A stretch of DNA of 64,000 nucleotides from Flavobacterium crocinum. Lineage in GTDB: Bacteria > Bacteroidota > Bacteroidia > Flavobacteriales > Flavobacteriaceae. Each line of letters begins with the position of its first letter. Position 1 is the stretch's first letter. The notes beneath the pieces are model-generated. The model had not been told where the DNA came from. It ran no database searches and worked only from the letters and a program-made list of their open reading frames with translations. Below, piece after piece: positions 1 to 7,680 of this stretch. The stretch is from NCBI RefSeq assembly GCF_003122385.1, contig NZ_CP029255.1, forward strand, positions 5,022,001-5,086,000, in the 5' to 3' direction. The position numbers were made by a program, and so were the translations under genes.

Positions 1-63
1 TGCGGCGATTAAATCAATAATTTCTTGTACGCTCGCTTTTAAGGTTTCGAATTTACTATTCAT
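1..63 (-). CDS. N-terminus of an unidentified protein, cut by the window edge
   Basis: An ATG at 61-63 on the minus strand opens a frame that runs without a stop to base 1, giving 21 residues that begin MNSKFETLKASVQEI. The rest lies outside the window. The visible part looks like an amphipathic helix with no signal peptide, so a cytoplasmic protein is likely. Too little is present to name a family. The next minus-strand gene upstream (46 residues) is separated from it by a 117-base palindromic gap. Confidence 0.5.
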   Translation of the reverse strand, partial: MNSKFETLKASVQEIIDLIAA

Positions 64-80
64 ATGGTTATTTTTTTTTA

Positions 81-172
81 GCCGCGAATTACACTAATTT
101 CCACTAATTTTTTATTTGCTATCGAACATAAGCTTTAAAAAAAATTCGTGCTAATTCGTGAAATTTGTGGCA
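81..172. repeat. Imperfect long palindrome in the gap before the first gene
   Basis: The left arm starts GCCGCGAATTACACTAATTT and the right arm, at about 137-172, ends in AATTCGTGAAATTTGTGGC. The arms pair over roughly 33 positions with scattered mismatches. It is the first of several intergenic palindromes in this window with a GCC...GGC outer frame. It could form a cruciform or an RNA hairpin. No coding role is visible. Confidence 0.6.
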
Positions 173-180
173 ACTAATAT

Positions 181-321
181 CTACTCTTTACTTTCGTTAA
201 ATTTCTTAACGATTTCTTTTAATTTTTCTTTTCGGGCAATTTCGGCTTGTTTTGCTTTTGCCTGGGCTTTGTGCAATTTATCGTTATGCTTTTTGATATT
301 CTTTTCGTTATTGCGTCCCAT
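181..321 (-). CDS. 46-residue lysine-rich small protein
   Basis: The minus-strand frame from ATG at 319-321 to TAG at 181-183 encodes 46 residues beginning MGRNNEKNIKKHNDKLHKAQ. It is strongly charged, rich in Lys, Glu and Ala, predicted helical, and has no signal peptide or membrane segment. Its ATG overlaps the stop codon of the upstream gene in a TAATG junction, so translational coupling is likely and the pair probably forms one transcript. The family is not recognised. A nucleic-acid or ribosome-binding role would be a guess from charge only. Confidence 0.6.
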   Translation of the reverse strand: MGRNNEKNIKKHNDKLHKAQAKAKQAEIARKEKLKEIVKKFNESKE

Positions 322-863
322 TACACTTCTCTTTTAATTTGTTCTAAAGTTTTCTCTGTGAAAATCAATTCGTTGATAATTTGCTTTCGTAAATCATCAA
401 TATCTTCATAATCAAAATGTTTAGCCCAATTTGTCAACTGCTGCAGGTTTCTTATTTGTTTTAATCTTTTCGTAGTTTCCAAACTTGTTCTCAAAACCGC
501 TTTCCCATCATATTGAGGATTATTTTTATGCTGATAATTGGCTAAATTATTTTCGAAATCGGCTTCTATATAATAGAGTTTATCCGTTGCATTATCCGGA
601 TAAAATTCAGTCCATTTGGCAAAACCAATCTTCGTTTTCGATTCGGTTTCGGGATCACGTGCAACTAAACGCCATTTGCTGTTTGCCAGCCTTCCCCAAT
701 GATTAGAAACGCGATACATTCCTTCTTCAGTATAATAATAAGTACTTCCGGCTTTACTTTCAAATTGTTTCTTTAATCCCTGAATCATTTCTGGAAGTAC
801 TTCATGAAATGCACAAAAGGTATTTTTAAAAGAATTTGGATGTGGCTTAAAGTTTTTTTGCAT
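321..863 (-). CDS. Conserved hypothetical protein, 180 residues
   Basis: The frame runs from ATG at 863 to TAA at 321-323 and encodes a soluble protein of 180 residues without a signal peptide. The central part (about residues 40-110) is rich in aromatic residues, with motifs such as NHWGRLANSKWRL and GFAKWTEFYPD, and the C-terminal third is charged and helical. It is not assigned to a family here. The stop overlaps the start of the 46-residue gene, suggesting co-transcription. It is divergent from the gene at 949, and the shared 85-base gap is AT-rich. Confidence 0.7.
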   Translation of the reverse strand: MQKNFKPHPNSFKNTFCAFHEVLPEMIQGLKKQFESKAGSTYYYTEEGMYRVSNHWGRLANSKWRLVARDPETESKTKIGFAKWTEFYPDNATDKLYYIEADFENNLANYQHKNNPQYDGKAVLRTSLETTKRLKQIRNLQQLTNWAKHFDYEDIDDLRKQIINELIFTEKTLEQIKREV

Positions 864-948
864 GCTGCAAATATACTGAGTTTGTACAGAACTCCGAAAA
901 CAATCCTTAATTGCTTACCTTTGTCTTTTAATTTTAAAACAGAGAATC

Positions 949-1194
949 ATGTCTAAAGATGCACAACAAAAAATGCCGCAAAAAGGAGTTTATACCGGTA
1001 TTATCGAAAAAGATGAAAACAACAATTATTTCTGCGGTGAATATCTTTTAGACTATAAAATGGTTCAGGCAAAGTTTAATGTCGGCGATTGGATTACTAT
1101 AAAGTCAATTATAGAAAACCCAAGTGATATCAGCTACAAACAATATCCTAAGAAATCCAGAAACTTCGACAAAGCGAATCATAAGCCGGAATAA
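949..1194 (+). CDS. Small conserved hypothetical protein, 81 residues
   Basis: This encodes a soluble 81-residue protein beginning MSKDAQQKMPQKGVYTGIIE, with a short beta-rich segment (GVYTGIIEKDENNNYFCGEY) followed by a charged tail. There is no signal peptide. A TACCTTTG sequence at 916-923 matches the Bacteroidetes -7 element TAnnTTTG, although no good TTTG lies 19 bases upstream, so the promoter call is weak. No family is recognised. Flanking genes give no functional clue. Confidence 0.6.
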   Translation: MSKDAQQKMPQKGVYTGIIEKDENNNYFCGEYLLDYKMVQAKFNVGDWITIKSIIENPSDISYKQYPKKSRNFDKANHKPE

Positions 1195-1229
1195 GTTATT
1201 TGTTTCAGTTTTGTTGGAACCTGGAATTT

Positions 1230-1393
1230 TACCGCAAAGAACGCTAAGGTTTTATTTATTGGAGATATAAACTGAAAATATTTAAGTTCGCAAAGCTTTG
1301 TCAACACAAAGCTTTGCGAACTTAATGTTTATAAACATATTACTCAAATAATTCTTTGTGAACTTTGCGTAAATCTTAGCGATTTTTGCGGTA
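1230..1393. repeat. Nested palindrome filling the gap between two plus-strand genes
   Basis: The gap between 1194 and 1566 holds an outer imperfect inverted repeat (TACCGCAAAGAACGCTAAG at 1230-1248 against 1375-1393, two mismatches). Inside it is a perfect 20-base inverted repeat (TTAAGTTCGCAAAGCTTTGT at 1282-1301 against 1306-1325, four-base loop). An apparent minus-strand open frame across it is a by-product of the repeat. The rest of the gap is AT-rich leader for the J-domain gene, with a TACCTTTG at 1488-1495 as a possible -7 element. Confidence 0.75.
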
Positions 1394-1565
1394 GAAAAAA
1401 TCTTCGCGCTGTTTGAAGTGAAAATAAACTTACGGTTAACTTTTTTCAATATTTTTTCTATCAAAACTGAAAAGTTAAAAAAAAGTGTACCTTTGCAAAA
1501 AATTTGTCGATTTGAACTAAAACAAAACGATTTCAAACTAATAGACAAGTAGTTACCTTTTATTT

Positions 1566-2006
1566 ATGAAAAAAATAGTTGAATACCGCAAGTTACTAAA
1601 CGTAGAAAAAACTGCAGAATTAAAAGATTTAAAAACAATTTATCGCAATGCGATGAAAGAATCTCATCCTGATAAATTCGTTGGAGATGAAGCTGGTCTT
1701 AAAGCTGCAGAAGAAAAAAGTAAAACGATTATCGAAGCTTACCACTTTTTAGTAAGTATTCACCCTGATACTATCAAACTTAATTTACCTGAGTACACAG
1801 AAACAATTTCAACTTGTTCTATCACAGATTTTAAATTTGTTGAAGGTCGTTTAATTATTGATTTTTCTAACGGAAGTGTTTACGAATACATTAGTGTTCC
1901 TAAAGCAACTTACGTAAAAATGGTAAATGCTGATTCTCCTGCAAGATTTGCAAAAAGACATATTTTAAATGCTTTTACCTGGAGAAAAAAAACAAATCAG
2001 GAATAG
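1566..2006 (+). CDS. J-domain-like protein with C-terminal KTSC domain
   Basis: 146 residues. Residues 1-70 resemble a DnaJ J domain: a helix (LLNVEKTAELKDLKTIYRNAMKESHPDKF) carries the hallmark HPD tripeptide, which in known J proteins stimulates DnaK ATPase. Residues about 82-140 fit the KTSC domain (pattern from STCSITDFKF through YEYISVPKATYVKM to ARFAKRHI). KTSC is a short domain of poorly defined function, found mostly alone or with nucleic-acid-related proteins. It is soluble and cytoplasmic. A strong hairpin terminator follows the stop, so it is probably monocistronic. The domain names are confident; the joint role is unknown. Confidence 0.8.
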   Translation: MKKIVEYRKLLNVEKTAELKDLKTIYRNAMKESHPDKFVGDEAGLKAAEEKSKTIIEAYHFLVSIHPDTIKLNLPEYTETISTCSITDFKFVEGRLIIDFSNGSVYEYISVPKATYVKMVNADSPARFAKRHILNAFTWRKKTNQE

Positions 2007-2026
2007 TAAAAAACACTATATTTTCT

Positions 2027-2058
2027 AAAAAAGCACTCTGTCAAACGAGTGCTTTTTT
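2027..2058 (+). terminator. Rho-independent terminator of the J-domain/KTSC gene
   Basis: Arms AAAAAAGCACTC (2027-2038) and GAGTGCTTTTTT (2047-2058) pair fully and end in a T run, 20 bases after the stop codon of the upstream gene. Confidence 0.85.
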
Positions 2059-2267
2059 TGCGCCTGAAAATTTAAAATTTCAATATAGAGTATCTAATTA
2101 GGTTTCCAATTAAGAGTTTTAAATCAAATTAAGTCAACAAACACGCTGATTACAGGCATTTTAAACCAAAAAAAACTATAACAAAATTTTAGGTTACAAA
2201 ATTCTGTATGTTTTATATTTTTAGATACTTTTGTTGCACAAATCAATTAACTAATTAATTTTTTATA

Positions 2268-3434
2268 ATGAAAAAAATACTTTTTGTACTTACAGCTTCT
2301 GCAGCTATCATTTCTTGCAGCAAAGTTAAAGATGGAGAATACCTTATTACAGGTACAGCTACAGGGATTGAAAATGGAAAAACGATCATTTTACAAGGTG
2401 CAGATCCTGCTACAAAAATGCCTGTTTCTCTTGATACAGTAAAAGTTGAAAACGGAAAATTTGAAATAAAAGGAAAAGTAACTGAGCCAGCTTTCCATAC
2501 ATTAATTTTACAAGGAGCTAATAGTCCTATTCCATTAATTCTTGAAACTGGAGAAATTAAAGTTACTATTGATAAAGATAGTATCCACAAATCTAAAGTT
2601 TCAGGAACTTACAATAATGATGAGTATGTAACTTTTACTGAAGACATGAACAAAACTCAAAAAAGTTTGATCGATTTCCAGAAAAAGAACAATCAGAAAA
2701 TGCAACAAGCGCAACAAGCTCAGGATACAGCCACTATCAACAGCTTGATGAAACAATACATGGAAATCCAAAAAGAAGTTGGAGAAAACAGCAAAAAGAA
2801 ATTTTTAGCTTATGCTGAAAATCATCCAAAATCTTACATCACTGCTTTAATTGTTCAACAGATGTTGAATGATCCAGCTGCTGATACTAAAAAATTGGAG
2901 AGTATTTATAACTCTTTAGATGAGTCTGTAAAAAACACTACTCCTGGAAAAGAAATCAAAACCAGATTTGGACAAGCAAAAATGCCAACTGTTGGAGCTA
3001 CAGCTGCACCAGTAGGTAGCGCTAAATGAAGAGCAGATTTTTCAGCTCCTAATCCGGAAGGAAAAGTAGTTTCGTTAAAACAAAGTTTAGGAAAAGTAAC
3101 TATAGTAGATTTTTGGGCTTCATGGTGCGGACCATGCAGACAAGAAAATCCAAATGTGGTAGCTATCTATAAAGAATTACATTCAAAAGGTTTAAACATC
3201 GTTGGTGTTTCTTTAGATAAAGATGCTGCAAAATGGAAGGAAGCTATAGCAAAAGACGGATTAACCTGGACACACGTTTCAAATTTAAAATTTTGGGACG
3301 AACCAATTGCGAAACAATACAATGTTGAATCAATCCCTGCTACTTTCATTCTTGATGCATCAGGAAAAGTGGTTGCCCAGGATTTAAGAGGCCCGGAATT
3401 AAAAGCAAAAATTATAGAGCTTTTAGCTAAATAA
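2268..3434 (+). pseudogene. TlpA-like thioredoxin with DUF4369 domain, interrupted by an in-frame TGA
   Basis: The single reading frame spans 2268-3434 but is broken by TGA at 3027-3029. The first part (253 residues) is a lipoprotein-like export signal (lipobox region AAIISCSK), then a DUF4369 domain (about 25-115) and a helical linker. After the TGA the same frame continues into ADFSAPNPEGK, the active site WCGPC (cysteine codons 3126-3128 and 3135-3137) and a complete TlpA/AhpC-TSA-like fold ending DLRGPELKAKIIELLAK. Family members are periplasmic or outer-membrane-associated thiol-disulfide oxidoreductases. No in-frame ATG, GTG or TTG lies between the TGA and the active site; the first, GTG at 3156, would leave CxxC out. 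Without read-through the redox domain is therefore lost. Both halves keep good coding character, so the lesion is recent or is a sequencing error. Confidence 0.8.
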
Positions 3435-3452
3435 TACCTAAGTAATAGGAAT

Positions 3453-3483
3453 AAAAAAATCTCCCTTGTGGAGATTTTTTTAT
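3453..3483 (+). terminator. Terminator after the thioredoxin gene
   Basis: AAAAAATCTCC pairs with GGAGATTTTTT around a short loop about 20 bases after the stop codon, ending in a T run. Confidence 0.85.
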
Positions 3484-3850
3484 TTTCCAGCATAACCGGT
3501 AGTAATAAATCAAATTTTATCAGACAGAAACAAAAGTCAGCTTAAAAAGAATTATTTACATAGTCAACTAAAACTTATTGCTATTTATTTAAAAATTCAG
3601 AATACGTTAATTGCAGACGATATTGAATCACTACTTTTCTCTGTACATTTACTCAAAGCACTCAATAAATGCAATGCCTGACGGCTTTTTAAAGAGCATC
3701 CCTAAAATAAATCCTTCCAATTCACCATAAAAATAATCTTACTTTTAAAAACACATTTAAAAAAAAGCATTTTAGTGATCTTTTATTTTATTCAATTCCA
3801 ATGAATTAAAAAATAACTATAAAATAACTTTAAATTAAGTGTTGTTTTTG

Positions 3851-3881
3851 TTTGGAAATGTAGAAAGAGTTCCTATCTTTG
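3851..3881 (+). promoter_or_regulatory. Bacteroidetes sigma-A type promoter of tRNA-Tyr
   Basis: TTTG at 3851-3854 is separated by exactly 19 bases from TATCTTTG at 3874-3881, a full match to the known Bacteroidetes pattern TTTG-N19-TAnnTTTG. Transcription would start near 3888, about 30 bases before the mature tRNA. The upstream stretch 3484-3850 is AT-rich with no gene or clear element. Confidence 0.8.
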
Positions 3882-3919
3882 CCACCGCTTAGAACAACAA
3901 AGCAAAACGCTAGAGAGTC

Positions 3920-4000
3920 GGGGAGATACTCAAGCGGCCAACGAGGGCAGACTGTAAATCTGCTGTGAAAACTTCGCAGGTTCGAATCCTGCTCTCCCCA
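3920..4000 (+). tRNA. tRNA-Tyr (anticodon GTA)
   Basis: The acceptor stem GGGGAGA (3920-3926) pairs with TCTCCCC (3993-3999), followed by discriminator A at 4000. The anticodon GTA is at 3954-3956 in CTGTAAATC. A long variable arm makes it class II, as expected for tRNA-Tyr in bacteria. The T arm is GCAGG-TTCGAAT-CCTGC (3976-3992). CCA is not encoded. A perfect consensus promoter lies upstream and a hairpin terminator follows directly. Confidence 0.95.
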
Positions 4001-4003
4001 CGA

Positions 4004-4037
4004 AACCTGCAAATCTTTTGATTCGCAGGTTTTTTTT
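4004..4037 (+). terminator. Terminator of tRNA-Tyr
   Basis: AACCTGCAAATC and GATTCGCAGGTT form a hairpin followed by at least six T. The sequence is repeated almost exactly at 5643-5674, beyond the MFS gene. Confidence 0.85.
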
Positions 4038-4148
4038 ATTTTAATGCTTTTCATGTTTTTTAAAACCACCCAAAATCACGTCTTAACTAATTTATGGAGG
4101 CAGACTTTACAAACAGATTACCTGAAAAAACAATTCTTTCCTGTTGCG

Positions 4149-4178
4149 TTTGAATTCGTATATTCGGCCTTTATTTTG
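4149..4178 (+). promoter_or_regulatory. Possible promoter of the MFS transporter gene
   Basis: TTTG at 4149-4152 is followed after 18 bases by TTATTTTG at 4171-4178, close to the Bacteroidetes TTTG-N19-TAnnTTTG pattern, with one mismatch and a spacer one base short. The leader to the ATG at 4189 would be only a few bases. Confidence 0.35.
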
Positions 4179-4188
4179 AAAAAAGAGA

Positions 4189-5475
4189 ATGATTGCAAAA
4201 TTGAATGAAAAAAAATCCTATCCATGGATTGTTGTTGGCTTACTATGGTTTGTTGCTTTACTGAATTATTTAGACAGACAAATGCTCTCCACTATGAAAT
4301 CAGCAATGATGGATGACATTCCTGAATTGGCTAAAGCTGAAAATTTCGGTCTTTTAATGGCTATTTTTCTTTGGATATATGCACTTATGAGTCCTGTTTC
4401 TGGAATTATAGCGGATCGGTTTAACCGAAAAAGAATAATTATAGGAAGTCTTTTTATCTGGTCAGGGGTAACTATGGCAATGGGGTATGCCACAACTTTT
4501 AATCAAATTTATATTTTGCGCGGAATTATGGGTTTTAGCGAAGCTTTTTATATTCCGGCTGCACTATCCTTAATTACAGATTATCACCAGGAAAAAACAC
4601 GCTCTTTTGCAATTGCAATTCATACTACCGGAATTTATCTGGGACAAGCACTCGGTGGATTTGGAGCCACTATTTCCAAGTATTTTTCCTGGCACTTTAG
4701 CTTTCACTCTGTGGGGCTTTTAGGTGTAGTTTATAGCTTAGTACTTATATTTTTTTTACGGGAAAAGAAAGCCTACTTTTTTGATCCTTCAAAAAAGTCA
4801 TCTGTAAGTTATGAATTTAGGGAAATGTTCAAAGGATTGGGAATATTATTCGGTAATATCTCCTTTTGGGTTTTACTCTTTTATTTTGCTGCCCCCAGCT
4901 TACCGGGCTGGGCGGCCAAAAACTGGCTACCTTCCTTATTCACCGAAACTTTACATTTAGACATGTCGCTTGCAGGACCAATGGCAACAGTAACCATTTC
5001 GATGTCTTCCTTTTTTGGTGTTTTAATTGGTGGTGCCATTTCAGACAGATGGGTGATGCAACATCTTAAAGGACGAATTTACACTAGTGCTATTGGGTTA
5101 TTCCTTACCATTCCGGCATTGTTTTTATTTGGCTACTGTTGCAGTACAGGGGCTATTATTTTTGGTGCTATCCTTTTTGGACTTGGGTTCGGGATATACG
5201 ACACGAACAACATGCCGATTCTAAGCCAGTTTGTTGCGCCCCGATACCGGGCTACCGGATATGGAATTATGAATTTTGTAGGTATTTCGGCCGGAGCGGT
5301 CATCACCGAGTTTTTAGGAAAAGCTGCTGATAATGGAGGTATGAGACATGTTTTTGTACTTCTATTATTTGTAGTGGTTACTACTATCGTTTTACAACTG
5401 GTGACCCTGCATCCAAAAACTATAGATATGACCGAAGAAAATGACATTGCAGACAATAAACAGCTAAAATCCTGA
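4189..5475 (+). CDS. Major facilitator superfamily transporter
   Basis: 428 residues with about twelve hydrophobic segments, hence an inner-membrane secondary transporter. The first helix carries LNYLDRQ, typical of the organic anion (ACS) and spinster-like MFS branches. The loop between helices 2 and 3 has the MFS signature GIIADRFNRKRI, and the second half repeats it as GAISDRWVM. Sugar acids or related organic anions are likely substrates by family, but nothing in the window fixes this. The gene stands alone on the plus strand. It is bracketed by tRNA-Tyr and a degenerate copy of the tRNA 3' end with its terminator, which suggests it entered or moved as a unit. Confidence 0.85.
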   Translation: MIAKLNEKKSYPWIVVGLLWFVALLNYLDRQMLSTMKSAMMDDIPELAKAENFGLLMAIFLWIYALMSPVSGIIADRFNRKRIIIGSLFIWSGVTMAMGYATTFNQIYILRGIMGFSEAFYIPAALSLITDYHQEKTRSFAIAIHTTGIYLGQALGGFGATISKYFSWHFSFHSVGLLGVVYSLVLIFFLREKKAYFFDPSKKSSVSYEFREMFKGLGILFGNISFWVLLFYFAAPSLPGWAAKNWLPSLFTETLHLDMSLAGPMATVTISMSSFFGVLIGGAISDRWVMQHLKGRIYTSAIGLFLTIPALFLFGYCCSTGAIIFGAILFGLGFGIYDTNNMPILSQFVAPRYRATGYGIMNFVGISAGAVITEFLGKAADNGGMRHVFVLLLFVVVTTIVLQLVTLHPKTIDMTEENDIADNKQLKS

Positions 5476-5617
5476 AAAATTTGAAACTGGCTAAATTCTT
5501 GAGTGAGATTACTGAATCATGAATTTTGAAGTGGAAATCTATCAGCGCAAAATCGTAACGTACTAGTTTTTTTTAAAAAAAATTTAAAAGTGAAGAAAAT
5601 ATGGGTTCAGGATTTAA

Positions 5618-5675
5618 GGTTCGAATCCTGCAGTTCCTGAGAAACCTGCAAATGTTTTGATTCGCAGGTTTTTTC
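5618..5675 (+). repeat. Partial duplicate of the tRNA-Tyr 3' end and its terminator
   Basis: GGTTCGAATCCTGC at 5618-5631 repeats tRNA-Tyr 3979-3992. After nine diverged bases, GAAACCTGCAAAT-TTTTGATTCGCAGG (5641-5668) repeats 4002-4029 with one mismatch. The offset is constant at 1639 bases. The nine diverged bases are the 3' acceptor strand, so this is not a functional tRNA. The pair forms direct repeats around the MFS gene. The hairpin can also act as a terminator for the MFS gene. Confidence 0.75.
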
Positions 5676-5710
5676 TTTTAGATTTTTCAAACTTTCTGAA
5701 ATAAAAAAGA

Positions 5711-6481
5711 TTAGAGCCTTAAATAAGCCGCTAACTGAATAATATTATTGTCGACATTGACATTTCTTCCGTTTATATACTGATACATATATCCTGCTTC
5801 TAAATCAAACTTTGGATTAAAACGCCATCCTAAAGACACATATGCCCTGTTTTGATCAAAAAATCCTCCATTTGTTAACGTTGGCGCATTATCCAGATTT
5901 ACAAAAAGCTCATTTTGCAGTGATGCAAAAGCACCATTAGTAAAATCGTCGGTTTTGACTAATGGTAAAATTGCCCTGAGAAAATAACGCAAACGCAGAG
6001 AAAATTCAGAACCATCGTTTATCAATGATCCATTTTCAGGATAAGATTTTCCAATAAACCGCTCTTCCAGCCTTAAACGATGCTGCAATGAAGTAAAATA
6101 AGTGTCTTTAAATCTTTGATTATAAATAAACTGCTCCCATATACGATGTTCCGGAATCATATCAGATACCATTTCTATGACTCGTCTATTTTCTATATAA
6201 GCATATCCAATAGTAAGTATTGTATTTTTAGAAGCATGATAGTTTAATCCCGGTCGTATTATAAAACTCAGTAGATGCTCTATTTCATCGGCACTTCTAA
6301 GTTGCCCATCAAAATGAATACTTAACTTATCATTGAGTTTATAGGATGCAAAAACAGCACTCCATGCTGTAAAAGTATTATCTGTCTGAGCACATAATAC
6401 TGTACTGTAAAAAAACAGTAAGGACAAAAGTGTTTTTGTACCTGTAAAACCAGATACGTAAGCATTAAAGAACCACCTCAT
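5711..6481 (-). CDS. DUF2490 outer-membrane-like protein
   Basis: 256 residues with an N-terminal hydrophobic signal (TKTLLSLLFFYSTVLCAQ). Alternating amphipathic strands follow, such as YKLNDKLSIHFDGQLR, HRLRLEERFIG and a terminal strand IIQLAAYLRL, the pattern of a small beta-barrel. This fits DUF2490, a Bacteroidetes family of predicted outer-membrane proteins without known function. The gene lies nine bases after the carbonic anhydrase gene on the same strand, so the two are probably co-transcribed. How they would work together is not evident. Confidence 0.8.
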   Translation of the reverse strand: MRWFFNAYVSGFTGTKTLLSLLFFYSTVLCAQTDNTFTAWSAVFASYKLNDKLSIHFDGQLRSADEIEHLLSFIIRPGLNYHASKNTILTIGYAYIENRRVIEMVSDMIPEHRIWEQFIYNQRFKDTYFTSLQHRLRLEERFIGKSYPENGSLINDGSEFSLRLRYFLRAILPLVKTDDFTNGAFASLQNELFVNLDNAPTLTNGGFFDQNRAYVSLGWRFNPKFDLEAGYMYQYINGRNVNVDNNIIQLAAYLRL

Positions 6482-6490
6482 ATAAATTAT

Positions 6491-7243
6491 CTACAAAAAT
6501 TCTACTACACCTGTATGGAGATCATAATATCCTCCAATAATTTTTATCTCTCCTTTATCCTGCATTTCTTTAAGAATAGAACTTTTGGCTTTGATATTTT
6601 CAATAGTATTCAATACATTTTCCTTTGACACTGCCTCCACAAAATCCTGATTTTTTGAGTTTTTCTCTCCTTTAAAGTCCTTTACTCTTCCAATAGCCGG
6701 CTTAATATTGGCAAGCATTGGAGTAATATTACCCAGCTGAACATTATCTATTGCACCTTTAACAGCACCGCATGATTCATGCCCTAATACAAGAATAACT
6801 TTTGCTCCAGAGACTTTACATCCAAACTCAAGACTTCCTAAAATATCCGTATTAGAAAAATTACCTGCTACTCTTGCAACAAATATATCTCCAATACCTC
6901 GGTCAAACACATCCTCTACGGGTATACGACTGTCAAGACAAGATAATACAACCGCTTTTGGAAACTGCCCTTCAATAGCATTTCGTACCATAGAAGAGTG
7001 GTCACGTAAAGTAAGATTGTTATTGGTAAAACGTTTATTGCCTTCTTTAAGCGCTGTTATTACGGCGTCCGGAGTTAGTGCACTCTGTTCGGCAGCCGTC
7101 AAAACCTTTTCACGAAGAACAGGCTGGTTTGGCTCCGCCTTAACGTTCTCTGTAGCTTTCGTTTCATCTGCAGTTTGTGCAGTTTTGTCTTTACATGATA
7201 ATAAGACCATGGAAATAACCATGCAGAAGATAATTTTTTTCAT
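6491..7243 (-). CDS. Beta-class carbonic anhydrase, predicted lipoprotein
   Basis: Interconverts CO2 and bicarbonate. The zinc-binding motifs of beta-carbonic anhydrase are present: CLDSR (Cys and the Asp-Arg pair) and, about 60 residues later, HESCGAVKGA (His and Cys ligands). The start is placed at the second Met (7243), because it begins a lipoprotein signal MKKIIFCMVISMVLLSC; a start 24 bases upstream at 7267 is possible. A Lys/Glu-rich linker precedes the catalytic domain. Export is unusual for the class, which is mostly cytoplasmic, and suggests a periplasmic or surface CO2/bicarbonate role. It is the first gene of a probable two-gene unit with the DUF2490 gene. Confidence 0.9.
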   Translation of the reverse strand: MKKIIFCMVISMVLLSCKDKTAQTADETKATENVKAEPNQPVLREKVLTAAEQSALTPDAVITALKEGNKRFTNNNLTLRDHSSMVRNAIEGQFPKAVVLSCLDSRIPVEDVFDRGIGDIFVARVAGNFSNTDILGSLEFGCKVSGAKVILVLGHESCGAVKGAIDNVQLGNITPMLANIKPAIGRVKDFKGEKNSKNQDFVEAVSKENVLNTIENIKAKSSILKEMQDKGEIKIIGGYYDLHTGVVEFL

Positions 7244-7680
7244 GGGTACTAATGTTTTAAGATTCATACTAAAATACCAAATAATTCCTTACAAAAAAAC
7301 AATACAAACCACTTTAAATCAATAATTTACATTTTAAATTGATATTTAGCCTTATTTTTAATGACTACCCACAAATATTTTGTATTAAACTAAAAAACAG
7401 CAATTTACCCCTAATGTTTAATTACAAGCTGACTTGACAACTAGAGTTACTTTCAGCTTTTACATAAAAATTTAAGATACAATTTGTAAAATACAGGATC
7501 GAGGTTTGAGTTTGGAGATATTGAGGCAAGCTACAGATTTACCACAGAAAATTATAACCGATTAGTGACGATTTTTAGAAACCTTATTTCAACATCACTT
7601 AATATCTTACATTCCTTAAATAAAAGTTATAATTTGTAAGTAAATTTTTAAATGAAAAAGTATTCATTTAACTTTACTAT
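7244..7680. other. Divergent intergenic region, carbonic anhydrase / tetR
   Basis: About 440 bases of AT-rich DNA between divergent genes. The only clear element is the TetR-type palindrome at 7649-7670. No promoter matching TTTG-N19-TAnnTTTG was found by eye for either gene, and no small gene is apparent. Confidence 0.5.
7649..7670. promoter_or_regulatory. Palindromic operator candidate upstream of tetR
   Basis: TAAATGAA-N6-TTCATTTA is a perfect 8+8 inverted repeat ending ten bases before the tetR start codon. A near-copy with the same spacing lies upstream of the SDR gene (8274-8295). The size and symmetry suit a TetR-family dimer, implying autoregulation. Confidence 0.7.

Noticed and set aside
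1282..1548. Minus-strand open frame of 88 codons across the nested palindrome
   Set aside because: It lies in a palindromic repeat and AT-rich leader. The translation is low-complexity (Lys/Phe/Ile-rich) with no domain, and it conflicts with the promoter region of the J-domain gene.
3027..3029. TGA as a selenocysteine codon
   Set aside because: It does not replace a catalytic Cys: the active-site CxxC is intact about 100 bases downstream. No selenocysteine insertion hairpin is evident right after the codon.
5602..5640. Second tRNA gene
   Set aside because: Only a T-arm-like segment is present. No acceptor 5' strand, D arm or anticodon arm can be drawn upstream.
3920..5675. Complete integrative element at tRNA-Tyr
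   Set aside because: The segment between the tRNA and its partial copy contains only an MFS gene. Without an integrase or relaxase it can be described only as a flanking direct repeat.
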